The position numbers were made by a program, and so were the translations under genes. A stretch of DNA of 64,000 nt from an alpha proteobacterium AAP38. GTDB taxonomy: Bacteria > Pseudomonadota > Alphaproteobacteria > Azospirillales > Azospirillaceae. The first letter of the stretch is position 1. Each line of letters begins with the position of its first letter. The stretch is from NCBI GenBank assembly GCA_001296005.1, contig LJHR01000046.1, positions 1 to 64,000 on the forward strand, written 5' to 3'. Below the pieces are notes generated by a model. It had not been told where the DNA came from. It worked only from the letters and a program-made list of their open reading frames with translations, and searched no databases. Positions 1-7,295 of the stretch are shown one piece after another.

Positions 1-105
1 CCCGCTCGTCTCAGCACCGAAAAGCGCCGTCCCAAGCGGGAGCCGGGGTATAGGACAGGCGACTGGGCACTGCAACAACTATTTTCGCACCCGCCGCATT
101 TTTCT

Positions 106-531
106 TCAGGCCAGCCCCAGAGCCCGCAATTCGGACAGGAGATGTTCCGGCAGAGGATCACTCCCCTGCCCTTCTCCCAGATCGGCCGGCGCGTCCTCCG
201 GTTTCAGATAGCGCCAGCCCTGGAACGGGCGCTTTGGCATGGACACCGTTTCGGTCAGTTCCGGGTCCATCAGCATACGGCAATATTCGGTACCATCGAC
301 ATCGCGGATCATGTCAAAGCCGACGAAACGTTGGCGGCACTGCACGAAGCCCTTCACCACCCAGTAGATGCAGCCGCCGTCCAGCAGTTCCGCCGCCCGG
401 GTCGGTGCCCTCTTTGTATAGGTGGGAACGACGGCGCGCCCTTGCCAGGTGATCTGGTGATCGCGGCGCCAGTCGCGCATCGATTGAAGGCTTTCGGCCC
501 CGACAGCCAGACGCAGAAGATGGATGGTCAT
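106..531 (-). CDS. DUF1489 family protein
   Basis: A 141-residue cytoplasmic protein of a family found almost only in Alphaproteobacteria; its function is unknown. Family hallmarks I see are the N-terminal MTIHLLRLAVGAESL segment, the central WQGRAVVPTYTKRAP and GGCIYWVVKG stretches and the late GWRYLKPEDAPADL motif. Length fits the family. No signal peptide or membrane segment is visible. The ATG at 531 is the most upstream start in frame, but its ribosome-binding site is weak. It lies 50 bp downstream of the carrier-like gene on the same strand and may be cotranscribed with it. Confidence 0.85.
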   Translation of the reverse strand: MTIHLLRLAVGAESLQSMRDWRRDHQITWQGRAVVPTYTKRAPTRAAELLDGGCIYWVVKGFVQCRQRFVGFDMIRDVDGTEYCRMLMDPELTETVSMPKRPFQGWRYLKPEDAPADLGEGQGSDPLPEHLLSELRALGLA

Positions 532-581
532 ATCGGCATACGCCCGGATGTGAAATCAGGGCATCTGATATGGACCGGGGA

Positions 582-923
582 TCAGGCCCCGGCAAGCGGG
601 TTGGAAGCGCGGCAGCGGCTTTCGAAATCCGCAGAGATGAATTCCGGCTTCTTAAACAGGCCGCGCAGCCACGCCGCCAGCATGCACAATTCTTCCAGCT
701 TCAGCACTTCATCCAGCGTGCCGGAGGGGAAGCGCACTTCAAAGCTTTCGGCGATGATTTCCAGTACCTCTTCCACCTGCTCGATGGAGAGGCCGCAATC
801 AGTCTCCAGCATGGCGGTGCGGGTCAGTATCTTTTCATCGACGCCATATTCATCGCGGATCAGCTTCACGATCCAGCGGAACATATGCATCCAGTTCGAT
901 ACGCCTTCGATGGACCGGCTCAC
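582..923 (-). CDS. acyl-carrier-protein-like protein (DUF1493-like)
   Basis: A 113-residue acidic helical protein. Residues about 15-75 look like a four-helix carrier fold: a phase with IRDEYGVDE, a threonine-led loop, then GLSIEQVEEVLEIIAE and FEVRFPSGTLDEV, as in DUF1493/acyl-carrier-like proteins. The DSL serine that would carry 4'-phosphopantetheine is absent (the position reads DCGL), so it is probably not a functional acyl carrier. The start is a GTG preceded by GGGAG seven bases upstream. No partner enzyme (synthase, ligase) is adjacent. The family assignment is by pattern and moderately certain; the role is unknown. Confidence 0.6.
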   Translation of the reverse strand: MSRSIEGVSNWMHMFRWIVKLIRDEYGVDEKILTRTAMLETDCGLSIEQVEEVLEIIAESFEVRFPSGTLDEVLKLEELCMLAAWLRGLFKKPEFISADFESRCRASNPLAGA

Positions 924-1059
924 GATCCCGCTCCCGTCAATGTATGGCCGAACCCGACTACCCCTTTCGGGTGCCGTGCGTCCGGGCGAACCATCGCACT
1001 ATCCACCAAGAGCGTTAATCTTTTTTTGTGGCGCGGAAGGATAGGCCCAGGAAACCCGC

Positions 1060-2796
1060 TCACGTCTGGCCATCACTGGCCCTGGTCATGCCATGGTCGG
1101 TTTCGCGGTAGAGCATCACCAGCTCATCAACGGCGGCAGACGGCACACCCAGTGATTCGAGCGCGCCGCGTGCCAGGACCAGGCTGCTTTCAAACGTTTC
1201 GGGCACCACAGCCTCCACACCCAGGGCCAGCAGGGCCGCCGCATGCGCACGGTCGCGGGCCCTGGCGAACAGGCGCAGGTTGGGCCAATGATCGCGAAAA
1301 GCGGCGACGGTGCGAGCGGCGGCCTGCGGGTCATCCAGGGTGATGATCGCCGCGACGGCATGGTCGGCGCCCAACCGCTTCAAGGTTTCGTGACGCGCAC
1401 TGTCACCATAGAGAATATGAAGTCCCCTCATCGCATGCTGGCGAACCAGATCGGCATTCATGTCGATGCCGACAAAGGGCACCTGCTGTCGGGCCATCAG
1501 GGCGGCCACGGTCTGGCCCACGCGACCGAACCCGCAGATGATGACGTGGTTATGCAGCTCCTCCTCGCCCCCACCTGCCACGGCAGACGGCGCTGAGGGC
1601 GGGGCGAACCGGGCCACAAGCCGATCGGCCAGGGCCGGCAGGAAAGGTGTGACCGCGATGGACAGGCCCACCGTGGCCGCCAGCGTCTGCCCCCAGCCAT
1701 TATCGATCAACCGCCCGGCCACAGCGGTCGTGATGATCACGAAGGCGAACTCCCCCGCCTCCCCCAGCAGCAGACCGGAGCGGATGGCCACATCACGGGG
1801 CGCGCCGAAGACCCGGGCCAACAGGCCCGCCGTCATTGCCTTCAGAATGAGGAGACCCAGGACACCCAGAATGATCCAATGCGCACGGTCGGCAATGGCG
1901 GCAACGTCAATGCCCAGACCAACCGACAGGAAGAACAGGCCCAGCAACAGCCCCTTGAAAGGCTGCATATCTGATTCGGCCTGATGCCGGAACTCCGTGC
2001 CGGCCAGAACTAACCCGGCCAGAAAGGCGCCCAGCGCCGCCGACAACCCACCCAGCCCCGTGGCCCAGCCCGTACCCAGCACGATGAGCAAGGCGGTAGC
2101 GGTGAACAATTCCGTGCTGCGCGTCGCCGCCACAGCCCGCAGCAGAGGCCCCAGCGTGAAGCGGCCCAGCAGCAGGATCAGCGCCACGGCCAGGACCGCC
2201 TTGCCCAAGGCAATAGCCAGCGCCAGGGGCACCGACTGTCCCGGCGGTCCCGACAGGGTGGTAGCCAGCAGCAGAAGCGGGACGACGGCCAGATCTTGCA
2301 AGAGTAGGACCGCGAAGGTGACACGGCCGGTGGGCGAGGCCACCTGGCCGCGTTCGATCAGCAACTGAACCACGACGGCTGTGGAAGACAGGGCAAGCCC
2401 CCCGCCCAGCAGAACCGCCACCGGCGCCTCCAACCCCAGGAAAATGCCGATGACACCCAGCAGCGCGCCTGTCACCAGGAACTGCGCCAAGCCGAGCCCG
2501 AATACCCAGCGGCGCAGAGCGCGCAGACGTTCGCCCGACAGTTCCAGACCGATCAGGAAAAGCAGAAAGACCACGCCCAGTTCCGCAACGGCGCGCACAT
2601 CCTCTTCCAGCGTCACCACGCCGAAGCCCGAGGGGCCCAGGATCAGGCCGCCGGCCAGATAGCCCAGAACGGGGCTGATTCGTAGGCGATGAAGGAGTAG
2701 GATGCAGGTGACGGCGACGGACAGGAACATCAGCGTCTCTTCCACCATGGAAAAGCCGTGGGCCGCATGGCCTGCAATATCGTTTCCTTCCACCAC
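1060..2796 (-). CDS. CPA2-family K+/H+ antiporter with RCK (TrkA-N) domain
   Basis: A 578-residue inner-membrane monovalent cation:proton antiporter of the KefB/KefC/YbaL type. Residues about 20-390 form the Na+/H+-exchanger domain with some 12 hydrophobic segments, including the family stretch LGYLAGGLILGPSGFG and LLLQDLAVVPLLLL. Residues about 410-550 form a cytosolic RCK/TrkA-N domain with the NAD(H)-binding GFGRVGQT motif, so gating by nucleotide or redox state is expected from the family. The chosen GTG start is preceded by GGGGAGGG; an internal ATG at 2748 is the alternative. No KefF/KefG-type accessory gene adjoins, so glutathione-linked regulation is not supported here. Confidence 0.9.
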   Translation of the reverse strand: MVEGNDIAGHAAHGFSMVEETLMFLSVAVTCILLLHRLRISPVLGYLAGGLILGPSGFGVVTLEEDVRAVAELGVVFLLFLIGLELSGERLRALRRWVFGLGLAQFLVTGALLGVIGIFLGLEAPVAVLLGGGLALSSTAVVVQLLIERGQVASPTGRVTFAVLLLQDLAVVPLLLLATTLSGPPGQSVPLALAIALGKAVLAVALILLLGRFTLGPLLRAVAATRSTELFTATALLIVLGTGWATGLGGLSAALGAFLAGLVLAGTEFRHQAESDMQPFKGLLLGLFFLSVGLGIDVAAIADRAHWIILGVLGLLILKAMTAGLLARVFGAPRDVAIRSGLLLGEAGEFAFVIITTAVAGRLIDNGWGQTLAATVGLSIAVTPFLPALADRLVARFAPPSAPSAVAGGGEEELHNHVIICGFGRVGQTVAALMARQQVPFVGIDMNADLVRQHAMRGLHILYGDSARHETLKRLGADHAVAAIITLDDPQAAARTVAAFRDHWPNLRLFARARDRAHAAALLALGVEAVVPETFESSLVLARGALESLGVPSAAVDELVMLYRETDHGMTRASDGQT

Positions 2797-2903
2797 CGTC
2801 CCTCCCCTGCCGGGCGATTGCCGGGAACATGGGTAGCAGGGGATTGTTGATTTGCCGAGAGTGGAACCAGCGGAAACCCGCTTTTCACAAGAAGGAGGCG
2901 ATC

Positions 2904-3107
2904 ATGCCGATGCCGAACAACACCTCTCCCCGTCTGGCCGAAAGCGAGTGGCGGCAGGCGCGGGCCAAGCCGGGCCCGATGCAGCATCCCGCGGCAAGGC
3001 AGTCCCATGCCAATGAACAAGGGGCCGCCGACCTGCGTGAAAGGGAATGGCGGGCCGCACGCCCGAACGACCATGTGAAGAGGAAGGCCCAGGTAGGCCG
3101 CACCTAA
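2904..3107 (+). CDS. small hypothetical protein with duplicated EWRxAR motif
   Basis: A 67-residue, charged, probably disordered protein that I do not recognise. It has a strong AAGGAGG ribosome-binding site 6 bases before the ATG, which is the best evidence that it is real. The sequence contains two copies of the same short motif about 30 residues apart (ESEWRQAR near residue 13 and EREWRAAR near residue 46), suggesting an internal duplication. There is no signal peptide or membrane segment. It is divergent from the antiporter and stands alone. Confidence 0.55.
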   Translation: MPMPNNTSPRLAESEWRQARAKPGPMQHPAARQSHANEQGAADLREREWRAARPNDHVKRKAQVGRT

Positions 3108-3177
3108 GGCAAGGGGCGGCGGAGGTGCCTGCACCCCCGCCGGTCCACCAGGATAAACGGAATGCAGGGGCCGCGCC

Positions 3178-3360
3178 CTAGCCCTGCGTGTCCTGGAAAT
3201 ATTGCTGATCGAATTCCGACAGCAGTTCCTTCACATCTGACAGCAATCCCTTGACCAGCCGGCGATCGGGTTCAGTGCACAGGGTTTCATTCACGGCCTT
3301 GCCAAGCTGCACAGACGCCAGTGCCAGCAGCTTCACAGCCAAACGGTCTTCAAGCTTCAT
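3178..3360 (-). CDS. small hypothetical protein
   Basis: A 60-residue mostly helical protein beginning MKLEDRLAVK. I do not recognise the family. The internal ATG at 3360 was preferred over an upstream one at 3390 because GGGGAT lies upstream of it, while the earlier start has none. The composition (Leu, Lys, Asp and Glu in heptad-like spacing) suggests a short helical bundle or coiled coil. It stands alone between the convergent small gene at 2904 and the divergent DGPF-sigma pair. Confidence 0.45.
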   Translation of the reverse strand: MKLEDRLAVKLLALASVQLGKAVNETLCTEPDRRLVKGLLSDVKELLSEFDQQYFQDTQG

Positions 3361-3424
3361 CACAATCCCCGAACGGGTCCCGGTCTTCATCCATAGTGGG
3401 GTGTGAAAAAAATTTCGACAATCC

Positions 3425-3451
3425 TGTCGAAACGGCCAAAGCTCGACCGTC
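3425..3451 (+). promoter_or_regulatory. candidate ECF42 promoter (TGTCGA-N17-CGTC)
   Basis: TGTCGA at 3425-3430 is followed 17 bases later by CGTC at 3448-3451, and the DGPF gene starts 55 bases further on. Published work on ECF42 sigma factors in Streptomyces describes a TGTCGA -35 and a CGA/TC -10, recalled from memory. The -35 lies in a perfect inverted repeat, TTTCGACA-ATCC-TGTCGAAA, at 3413-3432. I infer that the sigma factor at 3853 transcribes its own operon from here. Confidence 0.6.
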
Positions 3452-3506
3452 AGGGGGAACGGGAGCGGCGATGGTCGCCGGCCCCGATGAATGAGGGAGC
3501 CTTCAG

Positions 3507-3860
3507 ATGGCCAAGTTTATGCTGATCCTGCGTGAAAACCCCGCCACCTTTGCCGCCCTGTCGCCGGACGAGATACAGGCAATCATCCAGGAATACTCTG
3601 CCTGGGCGGAGAAACTGGGTCGGGCGGGTAAACTGGCGGGCGGGGAGAAGCTGCGCGACGAAGGTGGGCGCCATCTCTCGGCCCGGTCCGGCAGCTTGGT
3701 AGCAACCGACGGCCCCTTTGCCGAAGCCAAGGAAGTGGTTGGTGGTTTTTTCATGATTGAGGCTGCCGATTATGCCGAGGCCGAGACATTGGCTGCCGAC
3801 TGTCCACATGTGAAATATGGGGTCGTCGAAATCCGGCAGGTCGACATGATCGATGGCTGA
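3507..3860 (+). CDS. YCII-related (DGPF domain) protein
   Basis: A 117-residue protein of the DGPF/YCII superfamily, a ferredoxin-like alpha-beta fold. It opens with MAKFMLILRE, has the family signature ATDGPFAEAKEVVGGFF in the middle, and ends with the conserved VEIRQVD segment. The biochemical role of DGPF proteins is unsettled. They are the characteristic genomic partners of ECF42 sigma factors and here the stop overlaps the sigma gene by 8 bp, which argues for translational coupling. The candidate ECF42 promoter lies directly upstream. Confidence 0.92.
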   Translation: MAKFMLILRENPATFAALSPDEIQAIIQEYSAWAEKLGRAGKLAGGEKLRDEGGRHLSARSGSLVATDGPFAEAKEVVGGFFMIEAADYAEAETLAADCPHVKYGVVEIRQVDMIDG

Positions 3861-5124
3861 GGAAGCGGGACCGCTGATCGCGGGCCTGTTCCGCACGGAG
3901 GCCGGGCGGCTTACCGCCCGGCTGGCCCGGCTGCTGGGTCCCGGACGGCTGGATGAGGCCGAAGAGATTGTGCAATCCGCCCTGACCAAGGCCCTACATG
4001 TCTGGCCGCGCACGGGCATTCCCGACAATCCAGCCGGCTGGTTATGGCGGGCGGCCCGGAATGAGGCGGTGGACGGGCTGCGCCGCCGCCGCTTCACAGC
4101 CCCCGTCACACCGGAGGATCTGGCCGACAGCCTGCCTGATGACGCAGCGAACGGGGAAGACCCGCGCTTTGCCGCCGAACTGTCGAACGAGAAGCTGGGG
4201 CTGATCTTTGCCTGTTGCCATCCCGTGCTGACAGTGGAAGCGCGGGTGGCGTTGACCTTGAAATCCGTCTGCGGCCTGGGCACCGCACAGATCGCCCGCG
4301 CCTTTCTTCTGTCAGAACCGACCGTGGCGCAGCGGATCACGCGGGCCAAGGCCAAGCTGGCCGACGGGAAGGTACCCTTTGCCGTACCGGCGGGCGCAGA
4401 GCTTCCTGAGCGGCTGGAGGCGGTGCTGGGCACACTCTATCTGCTGCTCAATGAAGGGGTCGGCACCAGCGATGGTGAGGACCTGATCCGGGCGGATCTG
4501 GTGTCGGAAGCGCTGCATCTGGCCCGGCATTTGGCGGACCACCCGGTAACGGGGCGCCCGGAAGCGGAAGCCATGGCGGCCTTGACCTGCCTGACAGCGG
4601 CCCGACTTCCCGCCCGGCAGGGGCGTGACGGGCTGCCGGTACTGCTGGCCGACCAGGATAGGGGCCTCTGGCACCAGGGACTGATCGCCGGTGGATTCCG
4701 CCATCTGAAGGCCAGCATGGCAGGCCCGGACGAGACCCGTTGGCATATCGAGGCCGCAATTGCCGCCGCCCATGCCATGGCACCGACCTGGGAAGCCACC
4801 GACTGGCCGCATATCGTCATGCTTTATGATCGGCTGTCCCGGCTGGCGCCCGGCCCCGTCACCCTGCTGAACCGAGCGGTGGCACTTGGGGAACGGGATG
4901 GTCCGGCAGCGGGACTGGCGGCCCTGGCCCCGCTGGAAGGCGATGGGCTGATCGCCCGTTACCCCCTGTTCGCCGCGACAAAGGCGGCCATGCTGGAACG
5001 GCTGGGTGACCGGATGGGGGCGGTGGAACAGCTTCGCTATGCCCTGGACGTCGCCGACCGGGTAGGGATCAACCAACCCGATCGGCGATTGCTGTTGGCT
5101 CGGTTGGACAGGTTGGTGGAATAA
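3853..5124 (+). CDS. ECF42-group RNA polymerase sigma factor
   Basis: A 423-residue sigma-70-family factor. Residues about 1-95 hold region sigma2 (LDEAEEIVQSALTKAL, PAGWLWRAARNEAVDGLRRR) and about 110-175 hold sigma4 (TLKSVCGLGTAQIARAFL, TVAQRITRAK). Residues about 185-423 are the long C-terminal helical repeat domain (DUF6596 plus TPR-like segments) that defines ECF42 and replaces an anti-sigma factor as the regulator. The segment LYLLLNEGVGTSDG matches the conserved domain start. It overlaps the DGPF gene and probably drives it. The activating signal is unknown. Confidence 0.93.
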   Translation: MAEEAGPLIAGLFRTEAGRLTARLARLLGPGRLDEAEEIVQSALTKALHVWPRTGIPDNPAGWLWRAARNEAVDGLRRRRFTAPVTPEDLADSLPDDAANGEDPRFAAELSNEKLGLIFACCHPVLTVEARVALTLKSVCGLGTAQIARAFLLSEPTVAQRITRAKAKLADGKVPFAVPAGAELPERLEAVLGTLYLLLNEGVGTSDGEDLIRADLVSEALHLARHLADHPVTGRPEAEAMAALTCLTAARLPARQGRDGLPVLLADQDRGLWHQGLIAGGFRHLKASMAGPDETRWHIEAAIAAAHAMAPTWEATDWPHIVMLYDRLSRLAPGPVTLLNRAVALGERDGPAAGLAALAPLEGDGLIARYPLFAATKAAMLERLGDRMGAVEQLRYALDVADRVGINQPDRRLLLARLDRLVE

Positions 5125-5204
5125 GGCTTGCGCGTGCGGCGCAACATCGCGTTCCCTTATTTGTACGGGGTTAACACCCCGAAAGAGGAAGGGGAGGACC
5201 GCTT

Positions 5205-5639
5205 ATGCATGTGTCTGCCATCCTGAAGAACAAGGGCGCCACCATCATCACGACGCGCCCGGACGAAAGCGTATCGACCGTCGCCCATATCCTGCATGGC
5301 AACCGCATCGGCGCCATCCTGGTACTCAATGATGCGGGCGGTATCGCTGGCATCCTGTCTGAACGCGACATTGTGCGGGGACTGGCCCTGCATGGCGCCA
5401 GCGTCATGGACAAGCCCGTCTCCTCGCTGATGACAGCCAAGGTTGTGTCCTGCACACCAACCGACACGGTGGCGACAGTCATGAGCCGGATGACGGAAGG
5501 GCGCTTCCGCCACATGCCCGTGGTGGAGAACGGCATCCTGGTCGGCGTCATTTCCATCGGTGACGTGGTGAAGTTCCGCCTGGCGGAATATACCCATGAG
5601 GTGGAAAGCCTTCGGGACTACGTGGCTGGCCGGGGCTGA
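5205..5639 (+). CDS. CBS-domain protein
   Basis: A 144-residue cytoplasmic protein made of two CBS motifs (about residues 8-65 and 75-130) that should pair into one Bateman module binding an adenine nucleotide. Recognisable parts are GAILVLNDAGGIAGILSERD and RFRHMPVVENGILVGVISIG. There is no catalytic domain attached. The AGGGGAGG ribosome-binding site lies close before the ATG. A universal stress protein gene follows on the same strand, but a likely terminator lies between them. The ligand and partner are not indicated by the sequence. Confidence 0.9.
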   Translation: MHVSAILKNKGATIITTRPDESVSTVAHILHGNRIGAILVLNDAGGIAGILSERDIVRGLALHGASVMDKPVSSLMTAKVVSCTPTDTVATVMSRMTEGRFRHMPVVENGILVGVISIGDVVKFRLAEYTHEVESLRDYVAGRG

Positions 5640-5660
5640 TCCCGGCCTTTGCCTTTTCCT
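5628..5660 (+). terminator. hairpin overlapping the CBS gene stop
   Basis: GGCCGGG (5628-5634) pairs with CCCGGCC (5641-5647) around a 6-base loop and is followed by an interrupted T-rich run to about 5660. The stop codon of the CBS gene lies in the loop. It probably ends the CBS transcript before the stress-protein gene, although the T tract is imperfect. Confidence 0.5.
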
Positions 5661-5695
5661 TCGTATCGCCTGCCTTGCCTGACAGGAGATCGATC

Positions 5696-6250
5696 ATGTT
5701 CATGTCCATGTCCGGCGGCCTGTGGCCCCGCCGGGAAGATCAGCCTATTCCATCTTCCGGCCTCCCGTCCGAACAGACGGCACCGGCCGAACGGTTCAAG
5801 TTCCTGGTCTGTGTCGATGGCAGCCCGCAAAGCCGGGCCGCCTTGCGCTTTGCAGCCCTGCGGGCCCGCAATACCGGCGGGCTTCTGGCCTTGTTGCATG
5901 TCTGCGAGCCTGTCGATTGCCATGGTTGGATGCGCGTGGCGGAAACCATGGAGGCGGAGCAGCGGGAAGAAGCGGAAAGCCTGCTTCAGGATCTGGCGGG
6001 TGAAGTTTGGGCCCTGACGGGACTTATCGCGGAACTGCATTTCCGGCGTGGCGGCATCGGATCAGAAATCCTGGAAGCGATCAGGGAGGATGGCGATATC
6101 CACGCCCTGGTCGTGGGCGCCGCCCCTGCGACGGCGCGCAAAGGCAAGCTGATTTCCTGGCTGGCGGGGGAACTGGCCGGCTCCCTGGATATTCCGCTGG
6201 TCATCGTGCCCGGCAACCTGACGGCGCGGCAGATTGACCGTCTGGCCTAG
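5696..6250 (+). CDS. universal stress protein (UspA family)
   Basis: A 184-residue Usp-fold protein with an extra N-terminal segment of about 32 residues rich in Pro and Ser. The core starts at FKFLVCVDGSPQSRAALRFA and ends with LDIPLVIVPGN. The classical ATP-binding GxxGx9G(S/T) motif near the end is not clean (VVGAAPATARKGKLISW), so nucleotide binding is doubtful. I chose the ATG at 5696 because AGGAG lies seven bases upstream; an earlier TTG at 5675 is possible. Function in stress survival is inferred from the family only. Confidence 0.85.
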   Translation: MFMSMSGGLWPRREDQPIPSSGLPSEQTAPAERFKFLVCVDGSPQSRAALRFAALRARNTGGLLALLHVCEPVDCHGWMRVAETMEAEQREEAESLLQDLAGEVWALTGLIAELHFRRGGIGSEILEAIREDGDIHALVVGAAPATARKGKLISWLAGELAGSLDIPLVIVPGNLTARQIDRLA

Positions 6251-6261
6251 AGGCTGCGGCC

Positions 6262-6972
6262 TCACTCCCGGCGCAGCAGCCTGTCCGTGACGACATTGGC
6301 CCAGCGGCGGGACAGAAAGCAGGCCTTCATGGCCGCCGGGTCATAGCCATTTTCGACCCAGGCATAGAATTCATTGACACTGCGCCCGCCCGTGGCCAGG
6401 AAGCATTCGAAGAAATGATCCAGGATGCCCGTCTTGGACTGACGCAGATGGCCATATTTCCATGAAAGCTGGCCCATCGCCTGTTCCAGCGGCAGGCCCA
6501 GATGCACGAACTGGTAGAGCACGCTCATCAGGCCGACACGGTCCGCGCCGGCCTTGCAATGCATGACGGTGGGACCGTCAAGCCGCGCGAACAGGTCACG
6601 GACCGCGAACAGGTCTTCCTTGCGCGGGACATCGCGCGACCGCACGGGAAAATCGATCAGATCGATGCCAAGCCGGGCAGCGGCCCGCACCTCAAAGAAA
6701 TAGGAGCCACAGGTGGGCCGGCGGCCACGCAGATTAAGAATGGTGCGGATACCCATGCGCCCCAGAACATCCATCTGCCCCGGCGTCGGCTGGCTTGACC
6801 GGAACATGTCCGGTCCGATGCGATGGAAATTGCGATAGGCCATGCGGATGAAGGCATGGTCGTTGAACATCATATCGGCATATCGGCGCGCCAATATGCG
6901 CGGATCGTCGGACCGTGCCCATTCCGGCACCCCGATCCCGGCATGTCGCAGGCGCGTCTCTTCGTACTGCAT
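6262..6972 (-). CDS. dual-specificity/tyrosine-type protein phosphatase
   Basis: A 236-residue Cys-dependent phosphatase. The signature HCX5R loop is present as HCKAGADRVGLMS near residue 143, preceded by a likely general-acid region (DFPVRSRDVPR). Earlier, RSSQPTPGQMDVLGRMGIRTILNLRG matches the start of the bacterial tyrosine phosphatase fold, where such proteins often dephosphorylate proteins, phosphoinositides or LPS-linked groups. No signal peptide is seen, so it is probably cytoplasmic. The ATG at 6972 has an AAGGA site six to seven bases upstream; a longer start at 7020 lacks one. It converges with the stress-protein gene. Confidence 0.85.
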   Translation of the reverse strand: MQYEETRLRHAGIGVPEWARSDDPRILARRYADMMFNDHAFIRMAYRNFHRIGPDMFRSSQPTPGQMDVLGRMGIRTILNLRGRRPTCGSYFFEVRAAARLGIDLIDFPVRSRDVPRKEDLFAVRDLFARLDGPTVMHCKAGADRVGLMSVLYQFVHLGLPLEQAMGQLSWKYGHLRQSKTGILDHFFECFLATGGRSVNEFYAWVENGYDPAAMKACFLSRRWANVVTDRLLRRE

Positions 6973-7295
6973 GCCCGTTCCTTCGCCCCGCCGCCACAGG
7001 CCGCATCGCCCCGATGCCACCCTGACCGACGCCTCAATACATACGACAGGGGCCCGAAGGGGAGCGAGCGTAAAAATACCCCTTCAGGTTATGTTTAGAT
7101 GACGTCGTCACCTGCACCCTACCCCACCTGGATGGTGAAAATTTTTTGGTGGGTGCGATGCATAGGGGCTGAGCACCGTTCAAACGATGGTCAGCCGCGC
7201 GATTGCTGGTACTTTGGCGCTTCATATGCCCCCTTGCCTTGGCGCTGCAACCGGCCTAGGGTCCCTCCGCCCAATGTGCAGAGGGGTTGTTACCC
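6973..7295. other. intergenic region between divergent genes
   Basis: About 320 bp between the phosphatase and the IalB-like gene, so it must carry at least two promoters. It contains the short palindrome TGACGTCGTCA at 7100-7110 and a loose inverted repeat CCCACC/GGTGGG around a T run near 7122-7156. No convincing small gene or RNA is visible. Confidence 0.5.
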
